Below, one piece after another: positions 7,654-16,073 of a DNA stretch of 64,000 nucleotides. Each line of letters opens with the position of its first letter. Within the stretch, counting starts at the first letter, position 1. Origin of the DNA: UBA2336 sp031395485 (GTDB lineage: Bacteria > Bacteroidota > Bacteroidia > Cytophagales > Cyclobacteriaceae); contig JANNUS010000010.1 in assembly GCA_031395485.1 (NCBI GenBank), positions 124,001 to 188,000 of the forward strand, read 5' to 3'. The notes beneath the pieces were generated by a model. It saw only the letters and a list, made by a program, of their open reading frames with translations. It had not been told where the DNA came from and did not search any database. Both the position numbers and the translations under genes were made by a program.

Positions 7654-9105
7654 ATGAGTCTCTTTCAAAAAAAATCACTTGAAGATCTACTACAGCAGAC
7701 AAACCATTCAAACGAATTAAAACGAACACTAGGCCCCGTACATTTAATTGCTATTGGAATTGGAGCCATCATCGGATCAGGTTTATTCGTTAGTACTGCC
7801 TTAGCAGCCAGCGAGGCTGCTGGTCCCGCGGTTGTTGTTTCCTACATCATTGCAGGAATCGGTTGCGCATTTGCCGGACTGTGTTATGCTGAGTTTGCTT
7901 CTATGATTCCTATTTCAGGTAGTGCATATACTTATGCTTATGCTACCATGGGTGAACTGATAGCATGGATTATTGGTTGGGCCATCATTTTGGAATATGC
8001 GCTTTCAGGTGTAACGGTAAGTATCGCCTGGAGTGAGTACTTGAATAATCTGTTAGGAGGTGAAATTCCTTATCAGTGGTGCCATTCACCATGGGAAACA
8101 TCTCCTACGGGAGCAACAGGTATTTTCAATATTCCAGCAGTTGCTATTTTATTTGTAATCACTTTGATTGTAATAAAAGGAATTCAGGAATCGACTACGG
8201 TAAACGCTTTCATCGTAATCGTAAAAATCGGGATAGTAATTTTGTTTATCATTCTAGGATGGAGTTTTATTAATCCCGCTAACTTGTCACCGTTTATGAT
8301 TCCTGAATCAACTCCAGGGCATGAAGCTTGGAATCATCATGGTTGGGGTGGAATTTTTGGTGGTGCGGGAATTGTTTTCTTTGCGTTTATCGGATTCGAT
8401 GCCGTATCAACAGCAGCGCAGGAATCGAAAAATCCCAAACGAGATATGCCTATCGGTATCCTTGGCTCACTTGCAATCTGTACAATTTTGTTTGTGCTCT
8501 TTTCCTATGTGCTTACCGGGGTTGCCAACTGGCAAGAATTTAAAATAGCAGGCAAAGAGGCTTCTGTAGCGTATGCCATTAAAACCTATATGACTGGTTA
8601 CGGTTGGTTATCCACCTTAGTTACGGTGGCTATATTATTTGGATTTACTTCCGTCATATTAGTAATGTTGATGGCACAGTCGAGAGTTTTTCTCACGATT
8701 TCAAAAGATGGACTTCTTCCTTCTGTATTCTCAGAATTACATCCAAGATTCAAAACTCCCTATAAGTCCAACATCATCTTGTTTTTGTGTGCTACGCCAC
8801 TTGCAGGATTACTTCCCCAAAATCTTGTTGGACAATTAACAAGCTTTGGTACTCTCTTCGCATTTATTCTGGTGTGCATTGGCATTTGGATTATGCGAGT
8901 AAAAAACCCGGAGTTAAAGCGTGGGTTCAAGACACCATTTGTTCCATTGGTCCCAATCCTGGGTGTGATTATTTGCATGGGTCTTATAATTTCACTTGAC
9001 TATAAAACACAATTGATGGCGGGGGCTTGGATGATAGTAGGGCTTATTGTCTACTTTGGATATGGAAGAAACCACAGTCTTTTGAGATCCCCTGATAAAA
9101 AATAG
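7654..9105 (+). CDS. APC-family amino acid permease
   Basis: 483 residues with about 12-14 membrane helices. The first helix carries the APC substrate-backbone motif GAIIGSGLFV (residues about 37-46), and helix 6 carries the characteristic FFAFIGFDAVSTAAQESKNP. These match the cationic amino-acid transporter (CAT/YfnA) branch, which moves amino acids by proton coupling or exchange. Substrate cannot be set from sequence. It starts 32 nt after the barrel-like gene, so it could be read through from the upstream operon or have its own promoter. Confidence 0.93.
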   Translation: MSLFQKKSLEDLLQQTNHSNELKRTLGPVHLIAIGIGAIIGSGLFVSTALAASEAAGPAVVVSYIIAGIGCAFAGLCYAEFASMIPISGSAYTYAYATMGELIAWIIGWAIILEYALSGVTVSIAWSEYLNNLLGGEIPYQWCHSPWETSPTGATGIFNIPAVAILFVITLIVIKGIQESTTVNAFIVIVKIGIVILFIILGWSFINPANLSPFMIPESTPGHEAWNHHGWGGIFGGAGIVFFAFIGFDAVSTAAQESKNPKRDMPIGILGSLAICTILFVLFSYVLTGVANWQEFKIAGKEASVAYAIKTYMTGYGWLSTLVTVAILFGFTSVILVMLMAQSRVFLTISKDGLLPSVFSELHPRFKTPYKSNIILFLCATPLAGLLPQNLVGQLTSFGTLFAFILVCIGIWIMRVKNPELKRGFKTPFVPLVPILGVIICMGLIISLDYKTQLMAGAWMIVGLIVYFGYGRNHSLLRSPDKK

Positions 9106-9423
9106 ACATTTATAAGTATTGAGATTATTTTGATGTTTAACACTATGTGCCAAGAAGCGCGTGGGCCTTTGTTGGTTTTGCGAGCCGCCCAAGGGTGAAC
9201 GAAGAGAAACGAAGTGAGTCCCGCGAGCAGGGCTGATGTTCAAATTTGATACTAAACTTAGTCTCAAAGTTCAGGATTTCCTCCAACGAGAGATAGCGAG
9301 CTAATTTATCCTTAGTCTTTCCAATCAAGCTGTTTTTTCGCCAATTCGGTGCCAGTAATTTTTTGAAATTCATTGGCACCTAGGGATTGAGCAACTTTGA
9401 ATAAAACGAGAAGGGATAAAATG
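9106..9423. other. intergenic stretch with a GC-rich block and a hairpin
   Basis: No convincing gene. From about 9148 to 9240 there is a block clearly richer in G and C than its surroundings. On the minus strand an unmatched 78-codon frame runs 9379-9143, with a basic N-terminal half and a low-quality tail. GGTGCCA (9348-9354) pairs with TGGCACC (9374-9380) at the start of that frame. It may be the decayed remains of a gene beside the tRNA, or a structured RNA. Confidence 0.3.
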
Positions 9424-9458
9424 AAAAAAGCCCGAATTCATAGAGAACTCGGGCTTTT
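9424..9458 (-). terminator. rho-independent terminator of tRNA-Ser
   Basis: Arms AAAAGCCCGAATTC (9427-9440) and GAACTCGGGCTTTT (9445-9458) pair with one wobble. On the minus strand the stem is followed by a run of six T. It lies 24 nt beyond the tRNA 3' end. Confidence 0.85.
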
Positions 9459-9481
9459 GACTTTGATTGATTTGTAATCAG

Positions 9482-9568
9482 CAGAGGAGGAGGGATTCGA
9501 ACCCCCGGAACCCGTGAAGGTTCTCCGGTTTTCAAGACCGGTGCAATAAACCGCTCTACCACTCCTCT
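9482..9568 (-). tRNA. tRNA-Ser (anticodon TGA)
   Basis: 87 nt on the minus strand. The acceptor arms AGAGGAG (5') and CTCCTCT (3') pair fully with discriminator G. The D arm has TGGTAGAGCGG, the anticodon loop CTTGAAA has anticodon TGA, a long variable arm follows (class II, as expected for serine), and the T loop is TTCGAAT. The CCA end is not encoded. It reads the UCN serine codons, chiefly UCA. A terminator follows directly. Confidence 0.95.
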
Positions 9569-9638
9569 GTAACGCTTTGCGGTTTGGGATGCAAATGTAG
9601 ATTTTTATATTATTCCTGCAAAATCAGAATTAGCATTC

Positions 9639-9983
9639 ATGACATCAAAGAAGAACATATCGCCCAAACTGAATTTTTTTGCGGATGTATACGCTGTTGT
9701 AAAACTTATCCCGAAGGGAAGAGTAACAAATTATGGTTCGATTGCCAACTATTTGGGTTCAAAAATGAGTTCGCGAATGGTTGGCTGGGCTATGCATGGT
9801 TGTCCTAAAGGTGTGCCTGCACATAGGGTAGTAAACCGCAACGGATTACTTACGGGTAAGCATCATTTTAAACCGCCACAGCGGATGCAGCAACTGCTGG
9901 AAAAAGAGGGAGTGAAAGTGGTCAAGGATAAAATCGTGAACTTCACCGAAAAATACTGGAACCCCACAGCCGAGTTAATTTAA
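9639..9983 (+). CDS. alkyltransferase-like protein (ATL), MGMT DNA-binding domain without acceptor Cys
   Basis: 114 residues, the size of the C-terminal domain of O6-methylguanine-DNA methyltransferase. PKGRVTNYGSIANYLG (residues about 25-40) is the DNA-binding helix-turn-helix with the arginine finger region, and the reaction-site motif reads PAHRVVN. The normal PCHR cysteine is replaced by Ala61, so it cannot accept an alkyl group. Known ATL proteins bind alkylated guanine, bend the DNA and hand the lesion to nucleotide-excision repair. The gene stands alone, 70 nt from the divergent tRNA-Ser. Confidence 0.93.
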   Translation: MTSKKNISPKLNFFADVYAVVKLIPKGRVTNYGSIANYLGSKMSSRMVGWAMHGCPKGVPAHRVVNRNGLLTGKHHFKPPQRMQQLLEKEGVKVVKDKIVNFTEKYWNPTAELI

Positions 9984-9994
9984 TGCCAAGCCTG

Positions 9995-10014
9995 TTGGGA
10001 ATAATCATTCCCAA
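9995..10014 (+). terminator. hairpin behind the ATL gene
   Basis: TTGGGAAT and ATTCCCAA form a perfect 8-bp stem with a 4-nt loop, 11 nt after the ATL stop. No T-run follows, so it may be a weak terminator or an RNA-stabilising hairpin. Confidence 0.45.
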
Positions 10015-10084
10015 AAGCGGAATCGGAAACCTGATAATCTTGATTTTTTTTGTTTTAAAACCCATTCCATCCTCGGCACGGGGT

Positions 10085-10243
10085 TTGGCATACTAAAATA
10101 AGAATAAAGATTTGATGAATCTTTTACCTGCAAGATTTACAGGATATAGGTTTAGCGCTTAAGCTGAATCAAAAGGGCAACCAACGTGGGGTTGGTTTTA
10201 ATCGGGGATAAGGTCGTTTCGCAAGAGACGACCTTTCCTTTTT
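10085..10243 (+). ncRNA. candidate small structured RNA
   Basis: After the ATL hairpin there is no gene until the convergent symporter, yet a strong terminator-like hairpin lies at 10210-10236 followed by a T-rich tail. Just before it AACCAAC/GTTGGTT (10179-10197) forms another perfect stem. A terminator more than 220 nt beyond the ATL stop, behind another hairpin, suggests its own transcript. The 5' end is a guess and no known RNA family was recognised. Confidence 0.3.
10210..10243 (+). terminator. rho-independent terminator
   Basis: AAGGTCGTTT (10210-10219) pairs with AGACGACCTT (10226-10235) with one wobble and a 6-nt loop, followed by TCCTTTTT. It could serve the candidate RNA on the plus strand; the minus-strand symporter ends at 10254, and its reading direction also crosses this stem. 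Confidence 0.65.
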
Positions 10244-10253
10244 AAATGGATGC

Positions 10254-11714
10254 TTAAGCAGCCCGTTCTACTTTTTTTGACGATGAGATAATCCATAGCC
10301 CAATGAAGGTGATCAATCCGTTCACGATTAAAATTTCAATTCCAAATTTATAACCATTAAACCAGTCAGTTGAATTACGACTGATCAGGTAGGATAGCAA
10401 AGGTGATAGCACGCAAATAAAAGGAACGATTTTATCTTTTACACTTCGTTTAGTAAGTAAACCAAAAGAAAAAAGTCCTAGCAACGGGCCATACGTATAC
10501 CCCGCCACATTTAGTACTGCATCAATCACAGATCGTTCATTGATTTCTTTGAAAATGAGAATGATTAGCAGGAACAGTAAAGAAAAGCCAATGTGTACCA
10601 TAAACTTTTGGTTACGCTTAACGGTTTCAGGCTTGTCTTTAAATTTTAAAAAATCGATACAGAAAGAAGTCGTAAGCCCTGTTAAGGCAGAGTCTGCACT
10701 GGCATACGATGATGCTGTGATGCCGAGCAAAAAGAAAACCCCCACAAGCAAACCTAGTTCGTTAAAGGCTAACCGTGGAAAAAGCTCATCGGAAGAGGCT
10801 GGAATAGGTAATCCTTTTTGTTGGCTATAGATATAGAGTAATGCACCTAATATTAAAAAAAGCATATTTACAACAACCAGCGTAAGACTGAACCAGAACA
10901 TATTTTTCTGGGCCTCTCCAATGTTTTTACAGGTTAGGTTTTTCTGCATGATTTCTTGATCCATGCCCGTCATGGTAATAGCGATAAAAGCACCACCTAA
11001 AAATTGTTTTGGAAAAAACAGGGTAGAGTTCGGATCATCCCAATAGAAAATTCGGGAGTAGCCATTTTCATCAATCGCGGCAATCATCTCTGTAAAAGAG
11101 AAGTCTAGCGCCCCGGCAATTTGCCAAACGGCAACAACTACAGCCGTTACAAGAAAAAGTGTTTGAAAGCTATCTGTCCAAACAATGGTTTTAACACCAC
11201 CCTTAAACGTGTAAACCCAAATGAGTAAAATTGTAGTTGCTACGGTAACAAAAAATGGAACATGCCAGGCATCAAATAAAAATAACTGCAATACAGTAGC
11301 CGCTAAATACAGCCGCAGGGAAGAGCCAATCGTACGCGACACTAAAAAAAAGAATGCCCCTGTTTTATAGGACCACTGATCGAAGCGTTGTTCGAGATAG
11401 GTATAAATAGAAACAAGATTTAGTCGGTAATAGAGCGGCATTAAAACCCCGATGATTACCCAATAGCCAACCAGATAGCCAAGCACGATTTGAAAATAAC
11501 CCAGCCCAATTTTGCCAACATTACCTGGTACAGAAATAAAAGTTACTCCTGATAAAGATGAACCAATCATGCCAAAGGCAACCAGGTACCATGGTGATTG
11601 CCGGTTGGCCGTAAAAAATGTATTTGTGTCGGCTCCTTTCGATGTAAAGTAGGATATGGTAATGAGCGCAAGAAAGTATATGGAGAGGATGGAAATCGCT
11701 AAAATGGGTGTCAT
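10254..11714 (-). CDS. sodium:solute symporter (SSS family)
   Basis: 486 residues with about 13 hydrophobic helices. SSLSGVTFISVPGNVGKIGLGYFQ near residues 52-75 and the GGVKTIVWTDSFQTLFLV block near 170-187 are hallmarks of the solute:sodium symporter family, related to SglT and PutP. The protein couples inward sodium flow to uptake of a sugar, amino acid, nucleoside or vitamin; the sequence does not fix which. It is transcribed alone, divergently from clpS, with 112 nt between start codons. Confidence 0.93.
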   Translation of the reverse strand: MTPILAISILSIYFLALITISYFTSKGADTNTFFTANRQSPWYLVAFGMIGSSLSGVTFISVPGNVGKIGLGYFQIVLGYLVGYWVIIGVLMPLYYRLNLVSIYTYLEQRFDQWSYKTGAFFFLVSRTIGSSLRLYLAATVLQLFLFDAWHVPFFVTVATTILLIWVYTFKGGVKTIVWTDSFQTLFLVTAVVVAVWQIAGALDFSFTEMIAAIDENGYSRIFYWDDPNSTLFFPKQFLGGAFIAITMTGMDQEIMQKNLTCKNIGEAQKNMFWFSLTLVVVNMLFLILGALLYIYSQQKGLPIPASSDELFPRLAFNELGLLVGVFFLLGITASSYASADSALTGLTTSFCIDFLKFKDKPETVKRNQKFMVHIGFSLLFLLIILIFKEINERSVIDAVLNVAGYTYGPLLGLFSFGLLTKRSVKDKIVPFICVLSPLLSYLISRNSTDWFNGYKFGIEILIVNGLITFIGLWIISSSKKVERAA

Positions 11715-11799
11715 ATATTTAATTCTAATGTAGAAAAGTAGTGAAATCTTATCAATTCCAAGGGTATGATGAAATGCACGTAAATGACTCTATTTTTTT

Positions 11800-11807
11800 T
11801 AATTTTG
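11800..11807 (+). promoter_or_regulatory. -7 box (TAATTTTG) of clpS
   Basis: Exact TAnnTTTG element, 19 nt before the clpS ATG. A T-rich run precedes it and no good -33 TTG is visible. Confidence 0.5.
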
Positions 11808-11826
11808 TAGCGAAAGAAATAATGAA

Positions 11827-12108
11827 ATGAAGTACGGCTTTCAGGAAAAAGAATTAGTGGATGTTTTAGAAGTGGTTGAAACAACTGACCTGATGGATCT
11901 TGTTGTGTTCAACGATGATGTAAATACGTTTGACCACGTTATTAATACCCTCATACGGGTTTGTAAGCACAGCAATGAGCAAGCCGAGCAGTGCACCTTG
12001 CTTATTCATCACGTTGGAAAGTGCACAGTAAAGAACGGAACTTTAAATTTTTTGCGGCCGATGCGCCATGCAATTTGTAAGGCAGGCATTGACGGAAAAA
12101 TTTTATAG
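11827..12108 (+). CDS. clpS: ATP-dependent Clp protease adaptor ClpS
   Basis: 93 residues. The core VVFNDDVNTFDHVINTLIRVCKHSNEQAEQCTLLIHHVGKCTV follows the ClpS pattern: the N-D-D-x-N-T motif, the helix with the Cys/His pair, and the H-x-x-G turn that together form the N-degron pocket. ClpS delivers proteins with destabilising N-terminal residues to ClpAP and is cytoplasmic. It lies 14 nt before recR, so the two are likely co-transcribed. Confidence 0.93.
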   Translation: MKYGFQEKELVDVLEVVETTDLMDLVVFNDDVNTFDHVINTLIRVCKHSNEQAEQCTLLIHHVGKCTVKNGTLNFLRPMRHAICKAGIDGKIL

Positions 12109-12122
12109 TCTAAAATCTAAAA

Positions 12123-12734
12123 TTGTTGGAATACCCCTCAAAACTTATTGAAGATGCTGTTAACCAGGTTTCTAAACTTCCTGGCATTGGAAAGAAGACT
12201 GCGCTGCGGCTGGTGTTACACCTGATAAAAGCAAAAGAAGAGAGTACGCTGCTACTAACAGATGCCTTAAAAAAACTGCGCACAGGCATTCGTTTTTGTT
12301 CCCGATGTAACAACATAACAGACACCGAAATTTGTGCTATATGTAATAGTCACAGGCGCGACCGCAGTATTGTGTGTGTGGTGGAAGATGTGAATGACGT
12401 AATGGCCATTGAAAACACCTCACAATTTATAGGAGTCTACCATGTTTTAGGCGGAGTGATTTCACCCATTAACGGAATAGGGCCTGCAGAATTAAAAATT
12501 GAATCGTTGGTTAACCGCCTCAACCACGGGCAAACTGAAATCAAAGAATTGATTCTGGCACTCAGCCCCACGATGGAAGGAGATACGACCGCATTTTATA
12601 TTCACAGACGCATAAAGGACTTATCCATAAAAGTCAGTGTTATTGCCAGGGGAATTCCTGTAGGCGGAGAGTTAGAGTATGCCGATGAGATTACACTCGG
12701 GCGAAGTATTATTGGCCGAACGCTCTTTAGTTAA
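12123..12734 (+). CDS. recR: recombination mediator protein RecR
   Basis: 203 residues, standard length. The helix-hairpin-helix (LPGIGKKTALRLVLHL, residues 19-34) is followed by a C4 zinc finger with Cys59, Cys62, Cys71 and Cys74, then the Toprim domain (IVCVVEDVNDVMAIE) and the conserved ALSPTMEGDTTAFYI. RecR acts with RecO, and RecF where present, to load RecA on SSB-coated gaps. There is no in-frame ATG upstream of the conserved EYPSKLIE; two adjacent TTG codons at 12123 and 12126 are the only sensible starts. Confidence 0.96.
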   Translation: MLEYPSKLIEDAVNQVSKLPGIGKKTALRLVLHLIKAKEESTLLLTDALKKLRTGIRFCSRCNNITDTEICAICNSHRRDRSIVCVVEDVNDVMAIENTSQFIGVYHVLGGVISPINGIGPAELKIESLVNRLNHGQTEIKELILALSPTMEGDTTAFYIHRRIKDLSIKVSVIARGIPVGGELEYADEITLGRSIIGRTLFS

Positions 12735-12799
12735 TCTACATATTTATTATTCTAACTTCCAGTTTAAATTCTTTCCTTTGGTTCACTTTTGAATAATCT

Positions 12800-13999
12800 A
12801 TGAACAAAAATCTTTCAATTCGTATTGAAGCCATACAAGAGTCGGCCACACTGGCCATGGCTGCTAAAGCCCGCGAATTCAAAAACCGTGGCATTGATGT
12901 GATTAACCTGAGTTTGGGTGAGCCAGATTTTAAAACACCACAGCACATTTGTGTGGCAGCCAAGAATGCCATCGATGAAGGCAAATATTTTACGTACCCT
13001 CCTGTTGCGGGCTATCAGGATTTGCGAGAAGCTATTGCCGCCAAATATCAAAAGGAAAACAATGTTCCCTACAAGGCAGAAAACATTGTTGTTTCGAATG
13101 GCGCAAAGCAATCTATAGCCAACACCATGCTTGCCTTATTGAACAAAGGTGATGAAGTAATTGTGTTTTCGCCATACTGGGTAAGTTATGATGCCCTGGT
13201 GAGACTGACAGAAGCTATACCCGTATTAGTAAAGGGAAATTTAGAAAATGATTTTAAGGTAACCGCAGTGCAACTAGAGGCGGCCATCACATTAAAAACA
13301 AGAGCCATTATTTTTTCGTCACCCTGTAATCCTACGGGCTCAGTTTTTTCCAAAAAAGAACTAGAAGCAATTGCACAGGTTGTATTAAAGTATGAAAATC
13401 TGTTAGTAATAGCCGATGAAATTTACGAGCACATCAATTTTATGGGTGAGCAAGTGAGTATGGCTTCACTTCCGGGTATGTTTGAAAGAACAATTACGGT
13501 TAACGGATTTGCAAAAGGTTTTGCCATGACTGGATGGAGAGTTGGCTATGTTGCTGCTCCTAAGTGGATTGCCGATGGATGTAACAAAGTTCAAGGTCAA
13601 CTAACTTCTGCCAACTGTTCTATTTCTCAGCGCGGGGCATTGGCAGCCATCACCGGTGATTTAAAACCCACGGAGAGAATGGTGGAACAATACCGGCATC
13701 GCAGAGACGTTGTATATAATTTATTGAAAGAAATCCCTGGCATTAAGGCCAACTATCCGCAAGGGGCATTTTACTTTTTCCCGGATGTGAGTTCTTATTT
13801 CGGCAAAGGAGATGGTAATAAAACGATTAATACAAGTGACGACTTCTGCATGTACATGCTGGAGAAAGCAAATGTATCGTTGGTTCCGGGGGAAGCATTT
13901 GGTGATGAGAAGTGTGTTCGGATTTCGTATGCTGCCGCAGAAAAAGATTTGGTAGAAGCGCTGCGAAGGATGAAGGAGGCTTTAGCGAATTTGAAATAG
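12800..13999 (+). CDS. aspartate-type aminotransferase, class I/II PLP-dependent
   Basis: 399 residues. The pyridoxal phosphate lysine is Lys239 in NGFAKGFAMTGWRVGY. Other family marks are SLGEPDFKTP, the SSPCNPTG loop binding the cofactor and ADEIYEHINF. It matches the bacterial aspartate/prephenate aminotransferase group (fold type I, subgroup Ib), which makes aspartate from oxaloacetate. It follows recR by 65 nt and ends 4 nt from the convergent HTH gene, with no visible terminator between. Confidence 0.94.
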   Translation: MNKNLSIRIEAIQESATLAMAAKAREFKNRGIDVINLSLGEPDFKTPQHICVAAKNAIDEGKYFTYPPVAGYQDLREAIAAKYQKENNVPYKAENIVVSNGAKQSIANTMLALLNKGDEVIVFSPYWVSYDALVRLTEAIPVLVKGNLENDFKVTAVQLEAAITLKTRAIIFSSPCNPTGSVFSKKELEAIAQVVLKYENLLVIADEIYEHINFMGEQVSMASLPGMFERTITVNGFAKGFAMTGWRVGYVAAPKWIADGCNKVQGQLTSANCSISQRGALAAITGDLKPTERMVEQYRHRRDVVYNLLKEIPGIKANYPQGAFYFFPDVSSYFGKGDGNKTINTSDDFCMYMLEKANVSLVPGEAFGDEKCVRISYAAAEKDLVEALRRMKEALANLK

Positions 14000-14003
14000 C
14001 CGA

Positions 14004-14981
14004 CTAAACAATTTTCTTTTTAAGGGATTCAATTTTTTCGTCCATTTGGTTAAAGAACTTGTTACGTTCTTTTTCACCGGTTGTACTTATTAGGATTGAC
14101 CGGTTTTGAAGATTATTAATAAACTGTTCGGTTTGATTGCAAAAGGGTTCGTGTGTGGTCATTAAAATTTCGGTGATGTTATGAATTACATACACCGCCT
14201 TTTTAGTACCCATTCTAAATAAAACATTATTGTCGGCAATCAATATTTCATTTTTGTAGAATTTAAACGGTACCAGATCACGCTTAAACCCACGGGCAGC
14301 TTTTTCACGAATATTCTGAAGTAGCTGTTTGTATTGATCCAACAGCAAGTGCCCATCGGATGGCGAATTGAAAAAGCCTGACTCATAATAAAATTCAATT
14401 TGCTTGAGGGTAACATTCGTGGTCTCATCACTCCATAATTCTACGCTGGGTATTTTATCATAAATAGCTCCAATCTTTTTACCCATGGTTAGGTACTCAC
14501 CTGAAATGAGCTTAGCGCTAAATTTTTCTGATTGGAGATTTGGGTAATTCAGAACAGACTTCATCCAAAAGAACATTTTAAAGGCAGAGAGTTCCGGGTA
14601 ATTAAAATAGTGGAGTACCGGAACATCTTTGGCTGAATACACTATTTCCTTTTCAGCGGGAAAGTTCGCAATGGTTTCCAGATTTTCGAGAATGGATCTA
14701 AGCCATTGTTCAAACGTATCGGGGATATCGTTAACCACAAAGTGACGAAAGGGAATAATTTCATTAGAGCCCCCCAGCAGCAAATCCAATGACACACCAT
14801 ATTGATTGCATAATACTTTTGCTTCATCTAGCGAGAGTACTGTTTCGCCTCGTATTCTTCGATAGGCACTATCACGGCTAATTTTTAGGATCTCTGCTAT
14901 TTCATCTGCGAAGGAAACACTAGCGGGGAGTCTCTTCTTAACCTGTTCCAGAAATGAAGATTGTACGTTTTCAGTGGCCAT
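14004..14981 (-). CDS. helix-turn-helix regulator with a large unknown C-terminal domain
   Basis: 325 residues. Residues about 22-72 form a phage-repressor-type HTH: FADEIAEILKISRDSAYRRIRG followed by LSLDEAKVLCNQYGVSLDLLL. The remaining 250 residues contain no motif I recognise and read as a soluble, mixed helical and strand domain, presumably for sensing. Such HTH plus long C-terminus proteins are common in Cytophagales. It is divergent from a small membrane-protein gene at 15075, which could be its target. Confidence 0.72.
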   Translation of the reverse strand: MATENVQSSFLEQVKKRLPASVSFADEIAEILKISRDSAYRRIRGETVLSLDEAKVLCNQYGVSLDLLLGGSNEIIPFRHFVVNDIPDTFEQWLRSILENLETIANFPAEKEIVYSAKDVPVLHYFNYPELSAFKMFFWMKSVLNYPNLQSEKFSAKLISGEYLTMGKKIGAIYDKIPSVELWSDETTNVTLKQIEFYYESGFFNSPSDGHLLLDQYKQLLQNIREKAARGFKRDLVPFKFYKNEILIADNNVLFRMGTKKAVYVIHNITEILMTTHEPFCNQTEQFINNLQNRSILISTTGEKERNKFFNQMDEKIESLKKKIV

Positions 14982-15074
14982 CGTTGGAAATTGTTGTACA
15001 TAATACTACTCAATTTGTTTCGATTTGCAAAAAAATGCAAATGCGCGGATTAATAGCTAAAGCACTACGGTTTT

Positions 15075-15302
15075 GTGCAAAACAAACTTATTGAGCATGC
15101 AAAGTTTGATGTTGCCCGTTTGGCGCATGGCTTTAGTTTCGATGTAGTATTAAACAAACAACCTATGGACACAATACAGATGTACAAAAATTTTGATTTT
15201 GAAATTTTCATGAAAAGAAGAGGATGGAGCTCACTGCTATTCATGATCGTGTGGGCTTTACTAACACTCTTTATTGCCTATAAAACATTTATTCTTAAGT
15301 AG
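15075..15302 (+). CDS. small single-helix membrane protein
   Basis: 75 codons from a GTG at 15075. A hydrophobic helix (SLLFMIVWALLTLFIAYKTF) ends the protein, preceded by a basic KRRGW anchor. An ATG at 15165 would give a 45-residue version with the same helix and may be the true start. No family recognised. It sits between a divergent HTH regulator and a chain of exported proteins in the same direction. Confidence 0.42.
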   Translation: MQNKLIEHAKFDVARLAHGFSFDVVLNKQPMDTIQMYKNFDFEIFMKRRGWSSLLFMIVWALLTLFIAYKTFILK

Positions 15303-15333
15303 TTCAACAAAGGCATTATAATAATGAAACATT

Positions 15334-15975
15334 ATGAAAGTTAATTTTGGTATCATAACAATCCTCGTAACCTGCCTTTTTCATAACTGCGCTCCTGTAT
15401 TTTCAGATTTGCAGAGCGCCCGACTTGTAGGGAAGAAAAATGTTGAGGTCACTCCGAGTTACTCTACGGTAGCCTTCACCGAAGACAGAGAATCTGAGGG
15501 CATTCAAAACCATATTGGTGCACAAGTAGCTGTGGGGCTATCAGATAAAGTTGATCTTCGTATTCGACTCGAGCATATTTGGGTTAAAGATGACTCATTT
15601 TCTGAACAGGTTTTCGGTGTTGGACCAAAAATTAGCCTTGCTAAAGACAGGGTGGCCGCCTACCTCCCTGTGGGATTTGCCTTGAGCGACATTGGTGGAA
15701 GCTTTGAGTTTCATCCAACACTCTTATTTACCCTTCCGGTAGTACAGAACCAAATTGATTTTAATCCAGCTGCTAAATACCTGATTGCATTTTGTGAAGA
15801 CTGCGAAAATCTTTTGGCTTTTAATTTAGGTCTTGCACTAAGCAACGATTTAAGTAAATGGGCATTTCGTACGGAGTATGGGTTTCTTATTAATCCAGGT
15901 GAATCAGGAAGCTACCGGCATTTTACCGTTGGCTTTAGTTTCACGTTTAATAAAAAGAGCCAATTGAATGAATAA
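15334..15975 (+). CDS. exported protein, probable outer-membrane lipoprotein or barrel
   Basis: 213 residues. The hydrophobic N-terminus ends near CLFHNCAP, which could be a lipoprotein signal with Cys19, although the Bacteroidota lipobox is imperfect. The mature part alternates strands with Gly and aromatic turns (IGAQVAVGLSDKVDLRIRLEH, FTVGFSFTF), a barrel-like pattern. No family was identified. It leads a run of three exported genes (15334, 16074, 16659) all on the plus strand. Confidence 0.6.
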   Translation: MKVNFGIITILVTCLFHNCAPVFSDLQSARLVGKKNVEVTPSYSTVAFTEDRESEGIQNHIGAQVAVGLSDKVDLRIRLEHIWVKDDSFSEQVFGVGPKISLAKDRVAAYLPVGFALSDIGGSFEFHPTLLFTLPVVQNQIDFNPAAKYLIAFCEDCENLLAFNLGLALSNDLSKWAFRTEYGFLINPGESGSYRHFTVGFSFTFNKKSQLNE

Positions 15976-16073
15976 GTATTATTTATAAAAAATTCTATAA
16001 TCGAGTCATCAAACTAAATAGTTATTGAGTTTAAAAGATTTTGGAGATTAATATTAACGAGTAAATTTTTTCT

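Noticed and set aside
8760..8978. Minus-strand frame inside the amino acid permease
   Set aside because: Antisense shadow of a clear membrane transporter gene.
9380..9562. 60-residue minus-strand frame ending in the tRNA-Ser
   Set aside because: It reads through the tRNA gene and its terminator; the peptide is an artefact.
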